A DNA stretch of 64,000 bases from a bacterium (GCA_030431975.1 JAUIHP010000001.1:456986-520985); one strand, 5' to 3'; counted from the first letter of the stretch, positions 35,010 to 45,600 are shown. Numbers and translations: made by a program. The notes: generated by a model not told the origin, from the sequence alone.

Positions 35010-36968
35010 TTAGTCGATCAGAACGAGCTTCTGCCCATCCACACCGAAGTCACCGCTGGCTCGTACGAAATAGAAGCCGGCCGGAACGCGATTGCCGCGG
35101 TCGTCACGCCGGTCCCAGATGAGCTGATGCGAGCCCACGTCCATCGGCTCCCGGTTCAGGACGCGCAACCGTCGACCCCGCGCGTCCAAAATCTCGACGA
35201 CGACCCGGCCCGGTGATGCCGAGGCAAGATCCAGATCGAAACTGACGTCGCCCCGTGAAGGGTTGGGGAACGGTCGACCGAGGACGGAGGGCGTGCTGGA
35301 CTGGACGGAGCCTGCTGCGACGTCGGTTGTACTCGGCACGACAAAGACGTTGTCCTGAATCTCATGGATCTGCGTGTTCCGACGAATGATGACGGCCAGG
35401 GTCTGCGACTCCACATAGTCGATCCATTCCGGGGAGAGGTATCTCTCGTACCAGAAACGGTCCCCATCGCGGAGGCTCAGAAACTGATGCCGCAACACGT
35501 GGAAGATGGTTTCGCCGACGAGTGCGTCTTCGTATTTGTCCTCGGCGATCGAACCGATCCAACCGTCGACGTGGTCGACTCCGTCGTAGGCCTCTGCAAA
35601 CGCGACATCGACGACCGGGTCTGAGCAGATCGCGCCGAGGCTTCCACAGGGCTCGAGTCCCAAGGCCATGCGAAGTTCGTTGTAGCGCGGCATACCGTGA
35701 TCGCGTCCGCGCTGGATGTTCAGCGCGAAGAGGTCCAGCCCTCCGTTGCTCGGGTCACCGAAGAGGAAGTTCCGGACATCATCGACAACGAAGGGATCGA
35801 TCCTGCGGGCCGGCTGCGCCGCGAGGCCGCGAAGGAGAGGGTCGATACCGATGTCGAGGATGAGTTCGGGGGCAAAGAAGACGTCACGAAGCGGGAACGG
35901 TCCCTGCCTCATGGGCTCACCCATTGGCGAGAGCTGAAGAAGCTGCGACGACACCATTGAGTGCCCAAATCTGTAAACCACGGTGGAGAAGGAATTCTCG
36001 ATTCCGGGCTCTACCGTCGAGTCGTAACCCTCGTACGGCGGCAGGGCGTCGGCCCCCAGCAGAAGCGGCAGGAACTCGCGATAGGTAACGGCCTGCATCT
36101 CGGCCGCGACGATGGCGCGAGCGCGTTGATAGATGGCCTCACCATCCAGCTCCGGGTTCTCCGTGCGGATTCGATCTGCCTGATAGTTGTGCTCACGGAC
36201 GAAGAGCGTATGCATCGCGGTCAGTGCCGCCTGCTCGTTGGCCCGCTCATCTCCGGCGAGAAAGAAGGACGGATCCTTTGACGTCGGCGCATTCGGAAAC
36301 TGGTTCACGTTGAACGGCAGGAGTTCACCTGCCGTTGTCTTCAAACGACCGGTCCCGTCGAGGGAGCGCAGTTCGGACGCCCGCACCGCGTCAGACCCGT
36401 AGACGTTCGATGCATCGATGAAGGCTGTGATCTGGTTGACCTGCTGTCGCGTACCCGGCGCATCGACATACGCGGATCGATGCAAAGGGATCACTTTTCC
36501 GCCGGAACCATCGGGATCGAAGTGACGGTCACCGACGGGAACGACGATGTCGAAGGATTCCGCGGGATACGCCGTCCCCGTAAGATCGATGTCGTGATCG
36601 AGGAACTGTCCCCACTGCCAGAAGAAGTCGGTGACGAGTTTGGACGTGACGTCTTCGGCGGTTCGGGCGGCAAACGCGTTGCTGATCTGTCGTGCTCCGG
36701 GAAGTCCCTCGTCGCGAGGCTCCGCGATACCGTCCTCGTAGTCCGCCGGGACGAGATTGCGAAGGAGCGCGGTGCCCGCACTTCCCCAGCTCGGATTGTC
36801 GGAGTTGTTGCCGGTGCCGTCATACGACCGGAACTCATCGAAGACCAACTCGGTCGGGAACGCCGATGTGGCAGCGGATGCAGAAGGAAAGGACGCGACT
36901 GCGAAGCACACAGCGAGAGTGGAGGACAGGAACCCAACACCCAGCGGAAATGAGGTGGATGACCTCAT
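35010..36968 (-). CDS. Secreted animal-type (cyclooxygenase/myeloperoxidase-like) heme peroxidase with FlgD-like sorting tail
   Basis: Exported heme peroxidase of about 652 residues. The start ATG at 36968 has GAGGGGG upstream; the signal peptide ends near SASA (32). Active-site landmarks: distal His125 with Asp124 in WQWGQFLDHDIDLTG; Arg near 297 in TYREFLPLLLG; proximal His336 in YRFGHSM. GRDHGMPRYNELR and VVDVAFAEAYDGVDHVDGWIGSIAED are also typical of peroxidasin-like members. The last 85 residues (GRPFPNPSRGD, ILDARGRRLRVL, HQLIWDRRDDRGN, GFYFVRA) form the same FlgD/T9SS-like module as in the subtilase. It probably makes hypohalous acids or oxidises phenolics outside the cell. It stands alone, converging with hflK. 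Confidence 0.92.
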   Translation of the reverse strand: MRSSTSFPLGVGFLSSTLAVCFAVASFPSASAATSAFPTELVFDEFRSYDGTGNNSDNPSWGSAGTALLRNLVPADYEDGIAEPRDEGLPGARQISNAFAARTAEDVTSKLVTDFFWQWGQFLDHDIDLTGTAYPAESFDIVVPVGDRHFDPDGSGGKVIPLHRSAYVDAPGTRQQVNQITAFIDASNVYGSDAVRASELRSLDGTGRLKTTAGELLPFNVNQFPNAPTSKDPSFFLAGDERANEQAALTAMHTLFVREHNYQADRIRTENPELDGEAIYQRARAIVAAEMQAVTYREFLPLLLGADALPPYEGYDSTVEPGIENSFSTVVYRFGHSMVSSQLLQLSPMGEPMRQGPFPLRDVFFAPELILDIGIDPLLRGLAAQPARRIDPFVVDDVRNFLFGDPSNGGLDLFALNIQRGRDHGMPRYNELRMALGLEPCGSLGAICSDPVVDVAFAEAYDGVDHVDGWIGSIAEDKYEDALVGETIFHVLRHQFLSLRDGDRFWYERYLSPEWIDYVESQTLAVIIRRNTQIHEIQDNVFVVPSTTDVAAGSVQSSTPSVLGRPFPNPSRGDVSFDLDLASASPGRVVVEILDARGRRLRVLNREPMDVGSHQLIWDRRDDRGNRVPAGFYFVRASGDFGVDGQKLVLID

Positions 36969-37159
36969 GTAGCCCCCTCGAGAACGTAGTTTGCGGATGA
37001 CTTCGCTCCAACCCAATTCTACCAACGAGTCAGTACCAATGTCAGATCGGCAGATGCCCCACCATCCTTCTCCACGAAAAAGGCCGGAGTGTCACTGTTC
37101 GAGGAACGCTAACTGTTCCAACGACTTGGCTTGTACCACCCTTCGGCTTGGGAACGGCC

Positions 37160-38245
37160 TCATAAGGTCACGTCGCCCAAAGGATCCAAGTCCAAGCCGA
37201 AATTGTGTTTCGCGCAGTCCGCCACAAAGTAGTAGCAGTGGATCATGGTGCAGCGCCGGTTGTAGACCTGGTTCCAGAAGGCAAAGAGGCCCAACGCCAT
37301 CTGCTCCATCTCGAGCTTGCTGCACCCGGCATTGGCGAGGAGGTTGAGGTAGTGGGCGGTCGTTCGCGACGGCCCCATCTGGACCATGTAGCCCTGTTCC
37401 CGCGCGGCCTTGACCGCGGGATGGGACTCGTCGGGCGTCCGGTCGTCGACCCATCCGCTCGAAGAATACTTCCGCGTCCAGCGCTGCTTGATGTCGCTGA
37501 GGCTGGCTACGGTTTGGCCGCCTTCATCCGGAATGGTGACCTTCATGGTCCCGGCGTCCCAGGGGCCGCCCCCCCCACTGCTGGTAGACGCCCCTCCGAC
37601 TCCCCGCTTTGGAAGCTTGCTTTTCCCACAAACGGAAACGTCGTGAAGGACACCGACGCAGGCGGCGATCGTGTGTCCCTGGATCTTGTCGGCAGCCAGT
37701 CTCTTCAGCGCGAGATAGCAGGAGCGGCTTCCGATGTCGGTCGCGGAGAAGAGGCCGGCGTAGTAGTCCTTGTACGATCCCCGTTGCGCTTCACACGCGC
37801 GCTTGATGCCGTAGGTCGTCTCCTCATCGACGAACTTGAAGACCTTGGCGATGCCGCTCCGGAAAGCCTGGCGGAACGCACCGCCGCCCATGCCGTCCGC
37901 GCCCAGGAGTTCGGCGGCCTTCTCCGCTTCGAGTTTGAACTTCGCCATGCAACGGATCTCGTTGACGAGTGCGAGCGCGGCCTCGGGGAAGCTTCGGTAG
38001 TAGCGACGGTTCGCGTTGTTCCACTCGGTCGGGAGGACATACCGCACGTAGCGACTGGCAAAGGACCAGACCCAGTCGTCGAGGATCTTCTCCGCCGTGT
38101 CCCGGTTCTCGCGGATGGTTCTCTTGTGCTCGTCGCTCACGTCCTCTGCACCGAGGATGTCGTTGTAGGCGGTCGTGCGACTCCAGTAGACGTCGCGGTA
38201 GTAGTTGATGAACCCGGGGGCGCGACTACTGATGATCAGGGTCAT
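37160..38245 (-). CDS. Hypothetical protein of unknown function, 361 residues
   Basis: I do not recognise this protein. It has no signal peptide or membrane span. The N-terminal half is alpha-helical and charged (KRTIRENRDTAEKILDDW, FASRYVRYVLPTEWN). A Gly/Ser linker (about 224-237, GGASTSSGGGGPWD) separates a C-terminal part with an ordered run: SRTTAHYLNLLANAG, LEMEQMALGLFAFWNQVYN, then MIHCYYFVADCAKHNFG. Several Cys and His residues there could be functional. The linker implies two domains. The start ATG at 38245 has GGAAG upstream. It is divergently transcribed from the repeat-associated DUF4143 ATPase, with only 175 bp between the starts, which may mark an accessory pair. Confidence 0.65.
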   Translation of the reverse strand: MTLIISSRAPGFINYYRDVYWSRTTAYNDILGAEDVSDEHKRTIRENRDTAEKILDDWVWSFASRYVRYVLPTEWNNANRRYYRSFPEAALALVNEIRCMAKFKLEAEKAAELLGADGMGGGAFRQAFRSGIAKVFKFVDEETTYGIKRACEAQRGSYKDYYAGLFSATDIGSRSCYLALKRLAADKIQGHTIAACVGVLHDVSVCGKSKLPKRGVGGASTSSGGGGPWDAGTMKVTIPDEGGQTVASLSDIKQRWTRKYSSSGWVDDRTPDESHPAVKAAREQGYMVQMGPSRTTAHYLNLLANAGCSKLEMEQMALGLFAFWNQVYNRRCTMIHCYYFVADCAKHNFGLDLDPLGDVTL

Positions 38246-38332
38246 GACGCTTCCGTTTCTCCGCTACGCGGTTGGGGACCTCTTCTGGGACGTATCGTAC
38301 GGATGATCCCTGGAGTTGCTAGCGATCTGCGG

Positions 38333-38419
38333 GCGCTACAATCTGCTCAACGGAGGCGCTACATTTTGCTCAACAAATCCACTACATTTTGCTCAGTAGA
38401 TGCGCTACATTTTGCTCAT
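38333..38419 (+). repeat. Four 23-bp-period direct repeats running up to the start codon of the DUF4143 ATPase gene
   Basis: An 18-base core, GCGCTACATTTTGCTCAA or a one- to four-base variant, begins at 38333, 38356, 38379 and 38402, exactly 23 bp apart each time. The last copy ends one base before the preferred ATG at 38421. The gaps between cores are five bases of unrelated sequence. A 23-bp period is about two helical turns, so a protein could bind all copies on one face. It looks like an operator or autoregulatory array; it is too short and gene-bound to be CRISPR. Confidence 0.9.
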
Positions 38420-38420
38420 T

Positions 38421-39689
38421 ATGAACAGTGAGGCCCCCCTATCTTACAGACCCAGAATCGTTGATGAGGAACTCCGCGCCAGGCTTGGGGCCGCGGGTGC
38501 CGTCGTCATCGAGGGAGCCAAGGCCACGGGTAAAACTGAGACTGCCAAGCAGTTAGCCGCGAGTTCGGTTCTCCTCGACGTTGATGAGGCAGCCCGGCAA
38601 GCGATGGAGGTGGACCCCAAACTCGTGCTTGAAGGACAGGCTCCGCGGCTGGTCGACGAGTGGCAGGTCGAGCCGAAGGTATGGAGCCACGTGCGGAGAA
38701 TGGTGGACGACCGGCGGATTCCTGGACAGTTCATCCTCACCGGCTCCGCGGTTCCCAACGAGGACGTGAACCAGCATACAGGTGCGGGAAGGTTCTCCTT
38801 CCTGCGCATGAGACCCATGACCCTCTTTGAAACTGGCCATTCGTCGGGAGCGATATCTCTCGAGCAAGTCATGCGGGGGCAGCTGCCCTCCCAATCGGAC
38901 CCGGGGATGACGGTTGCGGACATCGCAGAGCGAATTGCTGTCGGAGGATGGCCGGGCCAGCTCGGGCGGTCCCCGACCGACGCCCGTCGTGCCGTACGCG
39001 ACTATCTCGAGCAGATTCAGCGGGTAGACGTGGGGCGTGTGGCCGGAGGACATCGCGATCCGCAAAAGGTCGGTCAGCTGGTTCGATCCCTCGCTCGAAA
39101 TGTAGCCACGGAGGTAACCACGACCGTTCTGGCCAAAGATGCGGCGGGACCGGACGCCTCTATGTCTCGAAACACTGTGATCTCCTACCTGGAGATACTC
39201 GAGCGCCTGATGATCATCGAGAATCAACCGGCGTGGGCGCCCCATCTTCGGTCGAAAGCAATCCTCCGATCTTCCCCCAAGCGCCACTTCGTCGACCCGT
39301 CTCTCGCCGCTGCCGCACTTGGGGCGAGCCCCGAACGCCTGCTTGCTGATATCAGCCTTCTCGGTTTCTTCTTCGAGTCGCTCGTGATCCGAGAACTCCG
39401 GGTCTTCGCTCAAAGACTGAACGGCACGGTCTCCCACTACCGAGACAACAACGATCTCGAGGTCGACGCGATCGTCGAACTCGATGACGGTCGGTGGGCG
39501 GCGTTCGAGGTCAAACTTGGAACGAGCCGCATCGACGAGGGGGCAGCGTCGCTTCTCCGATTCGCTCAAGTCGTGGATACCGAAAGGTGCGGACCTCCGT
39601 CGATGCTCGCCGTCGTTACGTCGAGCGGCTACGGCTACGTACGGGATGACGGTGTTGGGGTGATTCCGCTCGGTCTGCTGGGGCCATGA
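38421..39689 (+). CDS. AAA ATPase with C-terminal DUF4143 (PD-(D/E)XK-like) domain
   Basis: Protein of about 422 residues from the widespread DUF4143 ATPase group, whose function is poorly known. Walker A EGAKATGKT is at about 31-39. Walker B is RLVDEWQ (Asp79, Glu80). GQFILTGSA is a sensor-like segment. A winged-helix-like region (VSRNT-type, here MSRNTVISYLEILERLMII) comes next. The C-terminal nuclease-like fold contains EVDAIVELDDG and AAFEVKLG, the D...ExK pattern. I chose ATG 38421 because the upstream in-frame codons lie inside the repeat array; ATG 38400 is an alternative that would translate the last repeat. No clear SD is visible, so initiation may be leaderless or repeat-controlled. 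Confidence 0.88.
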   Translation: MNSEAPLSYRPRIVDEELRARLGAAGAVVIEGAKATGKTETAKQLAASSVLLDVDEAARQAMEVDPKLVLEGQAPRLVDEWQVEPKVWSHVRRMVDDRRIPGQFILTGSAVPNEDVNQHTGAGRFSFLRMRPMTLFETGHSSGAISLEQVMRGQLPSQSDPGMTVADIAERIAVGGWPGQLGRSPTDARRAVRDYLEQIQRVDVGRVAGGHRDPQKVGQLVRSLARNVATEVTTTVLAKDAAGPDASMSRNTVISYLEILERLMIIENQPAWAPHLRSKAILRSSPKRHFVDPSLAAAALGASPERLLADISLLGFFFESLVIRELRVFAQRLNGTVSHYRDNNDLEVDAIVELDDGRWAAFEVKLGTSRIDEGAASLLRFAQVVDTERCGPPSMLAVVTSSGYGYVRDDGVGVIPLGLLGP

Positions 39690-39818
39690 CGAACCCGGGG
39701 GACACGACGGCTGCCAAGTCGGGCCGTGGCGCTACCGTTTCTCGAGGATACTCGTAGAGAGCACCACGATCGCTACTTCCGCGCCCAGAAACTCGGCGAG
39801 GCCTCGCGCGTCGCCCGA

Positions 39819-42440
39819 CTATGGCTTCGGATCCTGCAGCTGCTTCCGCAACTCGAGGATCTTCAGCCGGCGCGGATGCTCCTTGATCCAGGCACCTTCG
39901 ACGGCAGCCAGGGCCTTCTCGATGGAAGCAAGGGCGTCCGCGGTCTGCCCTCGACGAATGTGGACTTCAGCCATGCCGGAGTGGGCCTCGAAGATCGAAG
40001 TCGGCCATTCCTGGTCCGCAGTATGAGCGTGAAGCGCCTGAAACTCTGCCTCCGCACGGTCCAAGTCACCTCTTGCCAGGTAAAGCCGGCCCAGGGCGAA
40101 CGCTCCTCCCATCCCAATGGCCCGGTAGATCTTGTCCGCCGCGAGCAGGTAGGTCTCCGCGTCGTCCAACTCTCCCCGTTGCACAAGTGTATAGCCGAGC
40201 AGCTCCTGATCGAACGCAGACTCGTACTTGGCAGGCTCGAACTGCGCCAGATCAATCTTCACGGCACGGCGCAGGAGTGATTCCGCCTCTTCGAGTTTGC
40301 CCTCGTTGAGCGCAATGTAGCCGAGGTTGGACAGAGAGAGGCCCGTGTGCCAGTGATCCGGGCCCATCACATTCTCCCGAATGGCCAATGACTCGAGTTC
40401 CAGCGCCCTCGCCTCGTCGAAATGGCCCGTGTGAGCAGCGATCAGGCCCAGATTGTGTTTGACCGTGGCGACGACGTAGTGATCCTTCCCTCGAAGTCGC
40501 TCGATGATCTGCAAGGCGCGCTCGTAGTACCGCCTCGCCTCCGCGAAGTTCATCCGCGAGAAATGGATGTTTGCAACGTTGATGTAGCAGTTCGAGAGAA
40601 AACGCTCCGCCGCTTCGTTGGTACTCTTGTAGAAAGAGAAGATCTCCTGATACGGCTTGAGGGCTTCGTCGTAGCTACCCGCATTGACGAGAGTAATCCC
40701 GAGGATGCTCCGAGTTCTGGCGCGGGCATCCCTGTCCCCCGTCTCGTCGGCGATGGCGACCGCTCGCCTTGCCAAAGGAATCGCTTCCGTCGTGTTCCCC
40801 TGGGTCGAATAGCTCTCCGCAAGAGTCGAAACGCTCGTGGCCCGCTTGACGGCGTCGACCTCCGGAGTCTCGTCGACCAGGGTCACGGCCTCCTGCAAAA
40901 GAGTTCGCGCCGAATCGAACTCTCCAAGTGTCGTGTAGACCTCTCCAATGATGGTCAGAAGCTCTGCGCGTACGGCCGGTTCTTCTTTCAGTTCGTTCAT
41001 GAGGCGTTCGGCGCCGGTATCGATCACTTCCTTCGCGGTAAGCGCCGACTCTCGCACCCGGCCGGGCTGAGCCGATTGAAAGAGATTGGCAAGAAAAGCA
41101 GAAACACGCTCTGCGGTCTTGGCCTCACGAATAGCCGCGCGTTCTGCGCGTCTCGCCCGAATCGCGAGGAAGGACGCCACGCCGACCCCTGCAACAAGCG
41201 CCAGAATCGTGGCGACCAGTCCCCCGGCCAAGAGGGCGACGAGGATGACGACCGCGCTGCCAACGAGGATACGTTGGCGAACGACAAGTTTGCGTGCGCG
41301 GTACCAAAGACTCGGCGCACGGGCGAGCACCGGCCGGGAAGTAAGAAATCGATCGACATCGGCGGCAAGGGCACCGGCCGTCGCGTAGCGTTGGCTCGCG
41401 TCCTTCTGCAGGGACTTCGCGGTGATCGTCGCCAGATCCGAGTCGATCCTGGCTCCCCCGGGTCGCACCCTCGGCATCGGCGCCGGAGACTCTTCGGAAA
41501 CGATGCGCAGAGCCTCGACGATCTGCTTTCCACTGATGTTGAATGGCCGAGTCCCCGCGAGCATCTCGTACAGAATCACTCCGAGTGAATAGACGTCGGT
41601 CCGGAAGTCGATGTCCTCCGGGTTTCCCCTCGCCTGCTCCGGACTCATGTACGCAAGCGTGCCCCGGATGGCGCCGACTTCCGTCATCACGCTGACGCCA
41701 TCCCCACCTTCCGCGTCGGTAATGCGTGCGAGACCGAAGTCGAGGATCTTCGGCTGCCCCTCTTCGTTGATGACGATGTTGGACGGTTTGAGATCGCGAT
41801 GAATGACCCCACGTTGATGCGCGTAGTGGACGGCATCACAGATCGAACGGAAGAGCACGAGCCGCTTTTGGATCTCGTCCTTGTCGACCCGTTCACGAGG
41901 GATCCGCTCCAAGTAGTCGTCGAGCGGCTCACCGCTGACAAGCTCCATGGCGAAGAAATGCTGGCCCTCGTCGGTGCGCCCCGACTCGTAGATCGCTCCG
42001 ATGCCGGGGTGCTTGAGTCGGCCCAGAGACTCGGCCTCGCGCTGAAAGAGTTTGACCGAAGTCTCGTCGACGAAGCGTCCTCCGCGGACGACCTTGAGGG
42101 CGACCCTGCGCTTGGGAGTCGCCTGTTCGGCCTCGTAGACGATGCCCATTCCGCCTTCACCAAGGACACGTAGGATGCGGTAGTTCGCAATCTCGGTCGG
42201 AAGGGGAGGCGAAGAGTCGGGTAGGTCTTCCAGCGCTGCAGTCCGGTCGAGATCCTCGGCCGCGAGGAAGTGGGTTCTGGCGTCCTCGTGTTCCAAGAGC
42301 GCTTCGATCTCGCTGCGGAGACCGGCGTCGTCGCCACACTCCCGGCTCAGGTATGCAGCCCGAGCGTCTTCATCCATGCCCTCGAGTTCGAAGAGAATCC
42401 TCTTCACTCGGGCGAAGTCCGGAGGGCTGCTTTGGGTCAC
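39819..42440 (-). CDS. Membrane Ser/Thr protein kinase with TPR sensor region
   Basis: Eukaryote-like Hanks-type kinase of 873 residues. Kinase motifs: glycine loop GEGGMG (94-99), catalytic Lys116 (RVALK), HRDLKPSN with Asp216, DFG (234-236), MSPEQARG, and RTDVYSLGVILYEML. One or two membrane spans (about 384-425) separate the cytoplasmic kinase from about ten tetratricopeptide repeats in the C-terminal 400 residues (YTTLGEFDSARTLLQEA, YSTQGNTTEAIPLARRA and others). The start is GTG at 42440. The TPR part is likely the signal-input or partner-binding domain. It is divergent from the GACC/beta-helix surface protein, which it might regulate; that link is only positional. Confidence 0.95.
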   Translation of the reverse strand: MTQSSPPDFARVKRILFELEGMDEDARAAYLSRECGDDAGLRSEIEALLEHEDARTHFLAAEDLDRTAALEDLPDSSPPLPTEIANYRILRVLGEGGMGIVYEAEQATPKRRVALKVVRGGRFVDETSVKLFQREAESLGRLKHPGIGAIYESGRTDEGQHFFAMELVSGEPLDDYLERIPRERVDKDEIQKRLVLFRSICDAVHYAHQRGVIHRDLKPSNIVINEEGQPKILDFGLARITDAEGGDGVSVMTEVGAIRGTLAYMSPEQARGNPEDIDFRTDVYSLGVILYEMLAGTRPFNISGKQIVEALRIVSEESPAPMPRVRPGGARIDSDLATITAKSLQKDASQRYATAGALAADVDRFLTSRPVLARAPSLWYRARKLVVRQRILVGSAVVILVALLAGGLVATILALVAGVGVASFLAIRARRAERAAIREAKTAERVSAFLANLFQSAQPGRVRESALTAKEVIDTGAERLMNELKEEPAVRAELLTIIGEVYTTLGEFDSARTLLQEAVTLVDETPEVDAVKRATSVSTLAESYSTQGNTTEAIPLARRAVAIADETGDRDARARTRSILGITLVNAGSYDEALKPYQEIFSFYKSTNEAAERFLSNCYINVANIHFSRMNFAEARRYYERALQIIERLRGKDHYVVATVKHNLGLIAAHTGHFDEARALELESLAIRENVMGPDHWHTGLSLSNLGYIALNEGKLEEAESLLRRAVKIDLAQFEPAKYESAFDQELLGYTLVQRGELDDAETYLLAADKIYRAIGMGGAFALGRLYLARGDLDRAEAEFQALHAHTADQEWPTSIFEAHSGMAEVHIRRGQTADALASIEKALAAVEGAWIKEHPRRLKILELRKQLQDPKP

Positions 42441-42639
42441 GGCGGCCTTGTCCTGTGCTTGGGGACTGGAGTCGATCCAAACTCTTGCCTGACAAGCCTA
42501 GCGCATTCCGCCGCGCAACCCCGAAGCGTTTGGAGCGGGTTCGTGTCTTACACAGACGGTTTCTGGTAGGCTCGAAGCGGAATCTCCCGGCCCCAATCGT
42601 TTCCCAATGAATCGCCTTCTTCGACCCGTGGAGGACCCA

Positions 42640-45600
42640 ATGCGAAACGCCCCGCCGCTGGACCGCGGCCTACCCCCGACCGGAGCACCCGGACTCCTGT
42701 CGGCGATGGCGATTCTCCTGTTCCTTTCGGGCCTCGCATGGCCTACCCCCACCCTGGGAGCCGATCTCGCCGGATCGGAACCGTGCCTGCTCACTGACTT
42801 CGATGACGACGATGATCCCTGGACCATCGATACGGAAGCGCGCGGGTCAGAGGCTGAGTTCCGATGGGTATTCGAATGCCCGGAAGAACAGCCGTGGGGT
42901 TTGTGGATCGACGTCCAAACCAGCTGTTGCGGAGGTGTCAACGTCGACTTCGACGACCTCGTGTTCAATCCGTTACTCGTCGAACGGGTGTGGGAGATCA
43001 CAACCCGTCAAAGCGCGGGGGGGAGTTGCTGGGTAACTGGCGTTAGCTTGGAGTTCTTTGACGACGCTCCGTTTGTCGTCGGAGAAAGGTACTTCCTGGC
43101 AACCGGTTTGGCGGAAGGTAACTGCAGCAGTTGTTCGAACGAGAACGTCTGGTTTCGCACCTATCCCTACGGATACGACAGCTGTGACGGACTCTACCAC
43201 CAAGCCTCGTTCGACTGCTTCGAGCCACTCGGAGCTTGTTGTGCTCCTTCGGGCAGCTGCGTGTCCCTGACCGAGGATGAGTGTGAAGACATCGGCGGGA
43301 TTCACCAGGGCTGGGATACACGATGTGAGCCCGACCCCTGCCCCCCCGCGGGTGCATGTTGCCTCGATGACGGTTCATGCATCATCCAAACGGAGTTCGG
43401 TTGCTCCGACCGTGCGGGCGACTACCTGGGAGACTTCTCGGTCTGCGACGGAGATCCCTGTCCGCCCGGCGGAGCCTGCTGCATGGACGACGGTTCCTGT
43501 TCCATTCTGACATCGGATGTGTGTTCCCAGTCCGGAGGCGGTTGGCTGGGATCCGGTACTTCCTGCGACCCCGTACCGTGCGCACCCGCCGGAGTCTGCT
43601 GTCTGGCAGATGGAGTCTGCGGCATCTTGACCGAGGATGCCTGCGCGGCGCAGGTAGGCGTTTGGGACGGTGCAACGATGGCGTGCACTCCGTACCCCTG
43701 CCCTCCAATCCTGGTCAGGCCGGATGGATCCGGTGATGTTTCGACCATTGCCCAGGCCATCGCAAACGCGACCTCAGGGGCTGTCATCGAACTCGACGAC
43801 GGGGTCTATCTCGGACACGACAACCGTACCTGGGACTTCGACAGGAAGCGTCTCACGATCCGTTCACTGTCTGGAGACCCGTCAGACACGATCGTGGATG
43901 GACAGCACTTTGGTGGCGCGCTGTACGACTTCTCAACCCAGGCCGGAACGAAGGTAGAGTCTGTCACTCTCCGCAATCTGGTCCACGGCGTGGTCGTTGG
44001 CGAAGATGGACGAGTCGAGCTTCGGGATGTCCGCGTCGAGGGCTGCCAGACCACGTCCGGAGCCGTGCGACTGATCAAAGGCTTTGTGGAACTCTACGAC
44101 TGCAGCTTCATCGGAAACACGTCCGAACAAGAGGGGGCTGCGATCTCGGCCGCGGACGGCATCCTCGTATCCGGCTGTACGATCGCCTACAACTACGCCG
44201 AGAACGGCGCGGCTATCTTCGCGCACGGCTCGGATCCTGCCGTCGTGACACTCCAGCGGTCGATCCTGTGGGAGAACTGCACTCCGTCCGGCTTTCGAGA
44301 CTTTTCCGTCTCTGGGAACGATGGAGCCATGACCGTGGAGTGCTCCTTGATCGACACCGCGTTTGTTGAGATGGAATTTGTGTCGGGAACCCCCGTTTTG
44401 GGTGACCCGGCCTTCTGTGGCCCTCCTGGGTGCATGACGACCCCAACCACTGGATACGTTCCGGTTCTGGCAGCCAATTCGATTTGCCTCCCGGGCGGCA
44501 ACTCCTGCGGTGTGTTGATCGGCGCCGAAGGGCTTGGGTGCGACGCGGTGGAACTGGGGGCCTGCTGCTCCGAGGACGGCGAATGTCGAGTCCTGAATCT
44601 CGAGTCCTGCGAGCAACGAAGCGGTGAGTACTTTGGAAACGAGAGCTGCGATCCCGCTCCATGCATCCCGCCGGCGGTTTGCTGCTTCAACTATGACTGC
44701 CAACTCCTTCCTCCGTTTTTTTGCGCCGAACAGGGCGGGGAGTCCTATCCGAATGAACTCGTTTGTGATCCGAGTCCGTGTACGAACCTTCTCGTTCTCG
44801 CAGACGGAACGGGGCCGTTTGCGACGATTCAGGAAGCCATCGACTTCGCCGTCAGCGGCTCCACGATTCGCCTGGGAGACGGTGTCTTCGAAGGAACCGG
44901 CAACCGTTACCTGTTCCCCGCCGGCAAGGATCTGGTAATTCGGTCCGAGAACGGAAACGCAAAGGACTGCATCATCGATTGCTCCTTCGAGTCAGGAGCC
45001 GGATGGGGACTCTCGATCACTTCGGGAGAAGGGCCGGAGATGCGCCTCGAAGACATCACCATTCGGAACGGCTCAGGCAACTGGGGAGGCGCTGCGAAGG
45101 TCATCAACTCCTCGCCTACTTTCCGTCGCTGCATCTTCGAGTCGTGCCAGGGCAACCTCGGCGGCGCGCTCTACCTCTCCGGGTCGCAATCACGGGTGGA
45201 GGACTGTGTCTTCATCGGAAACGAAGCCAACAACAAAGGCGGGGCTATCTACATGGACGGCACCTCCACTGTCGACATCACGGGTTCCACCTTCTTCGGA
45301 AACGTCTGTGAAGAGGGAAGCGCGATCCACACCGGTTCACCGGGGCTGAATGTCTCTCGCAGCGTCTTCGTGGCCAACATGGACGGAATCCCCGTCTCCT
45401 GCGATAGCGCCGCTCCATCCGTTTCATGTACGGACATCTTTGGAAATCCTGCAGGTGACTGGGCAGGCTGTCTCTCCGGCATGGAGAACCTGAATGACAA
45501 CTTCTCCGTGGATCCACTGTTTTGCGATGCTTCGCTTGGCGACCTGAGCCTCTACTCCACCTCGCCCTGCCTGCCCGACCAAAGTCCCTGCGGTGAACTC

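Noticed and set aside
38333..38419. CRISPR array
   Set aside because: Spacers are only five bases, the copies are few and the array ends at a start codon; it is a direct-repeat regulatory-type array.
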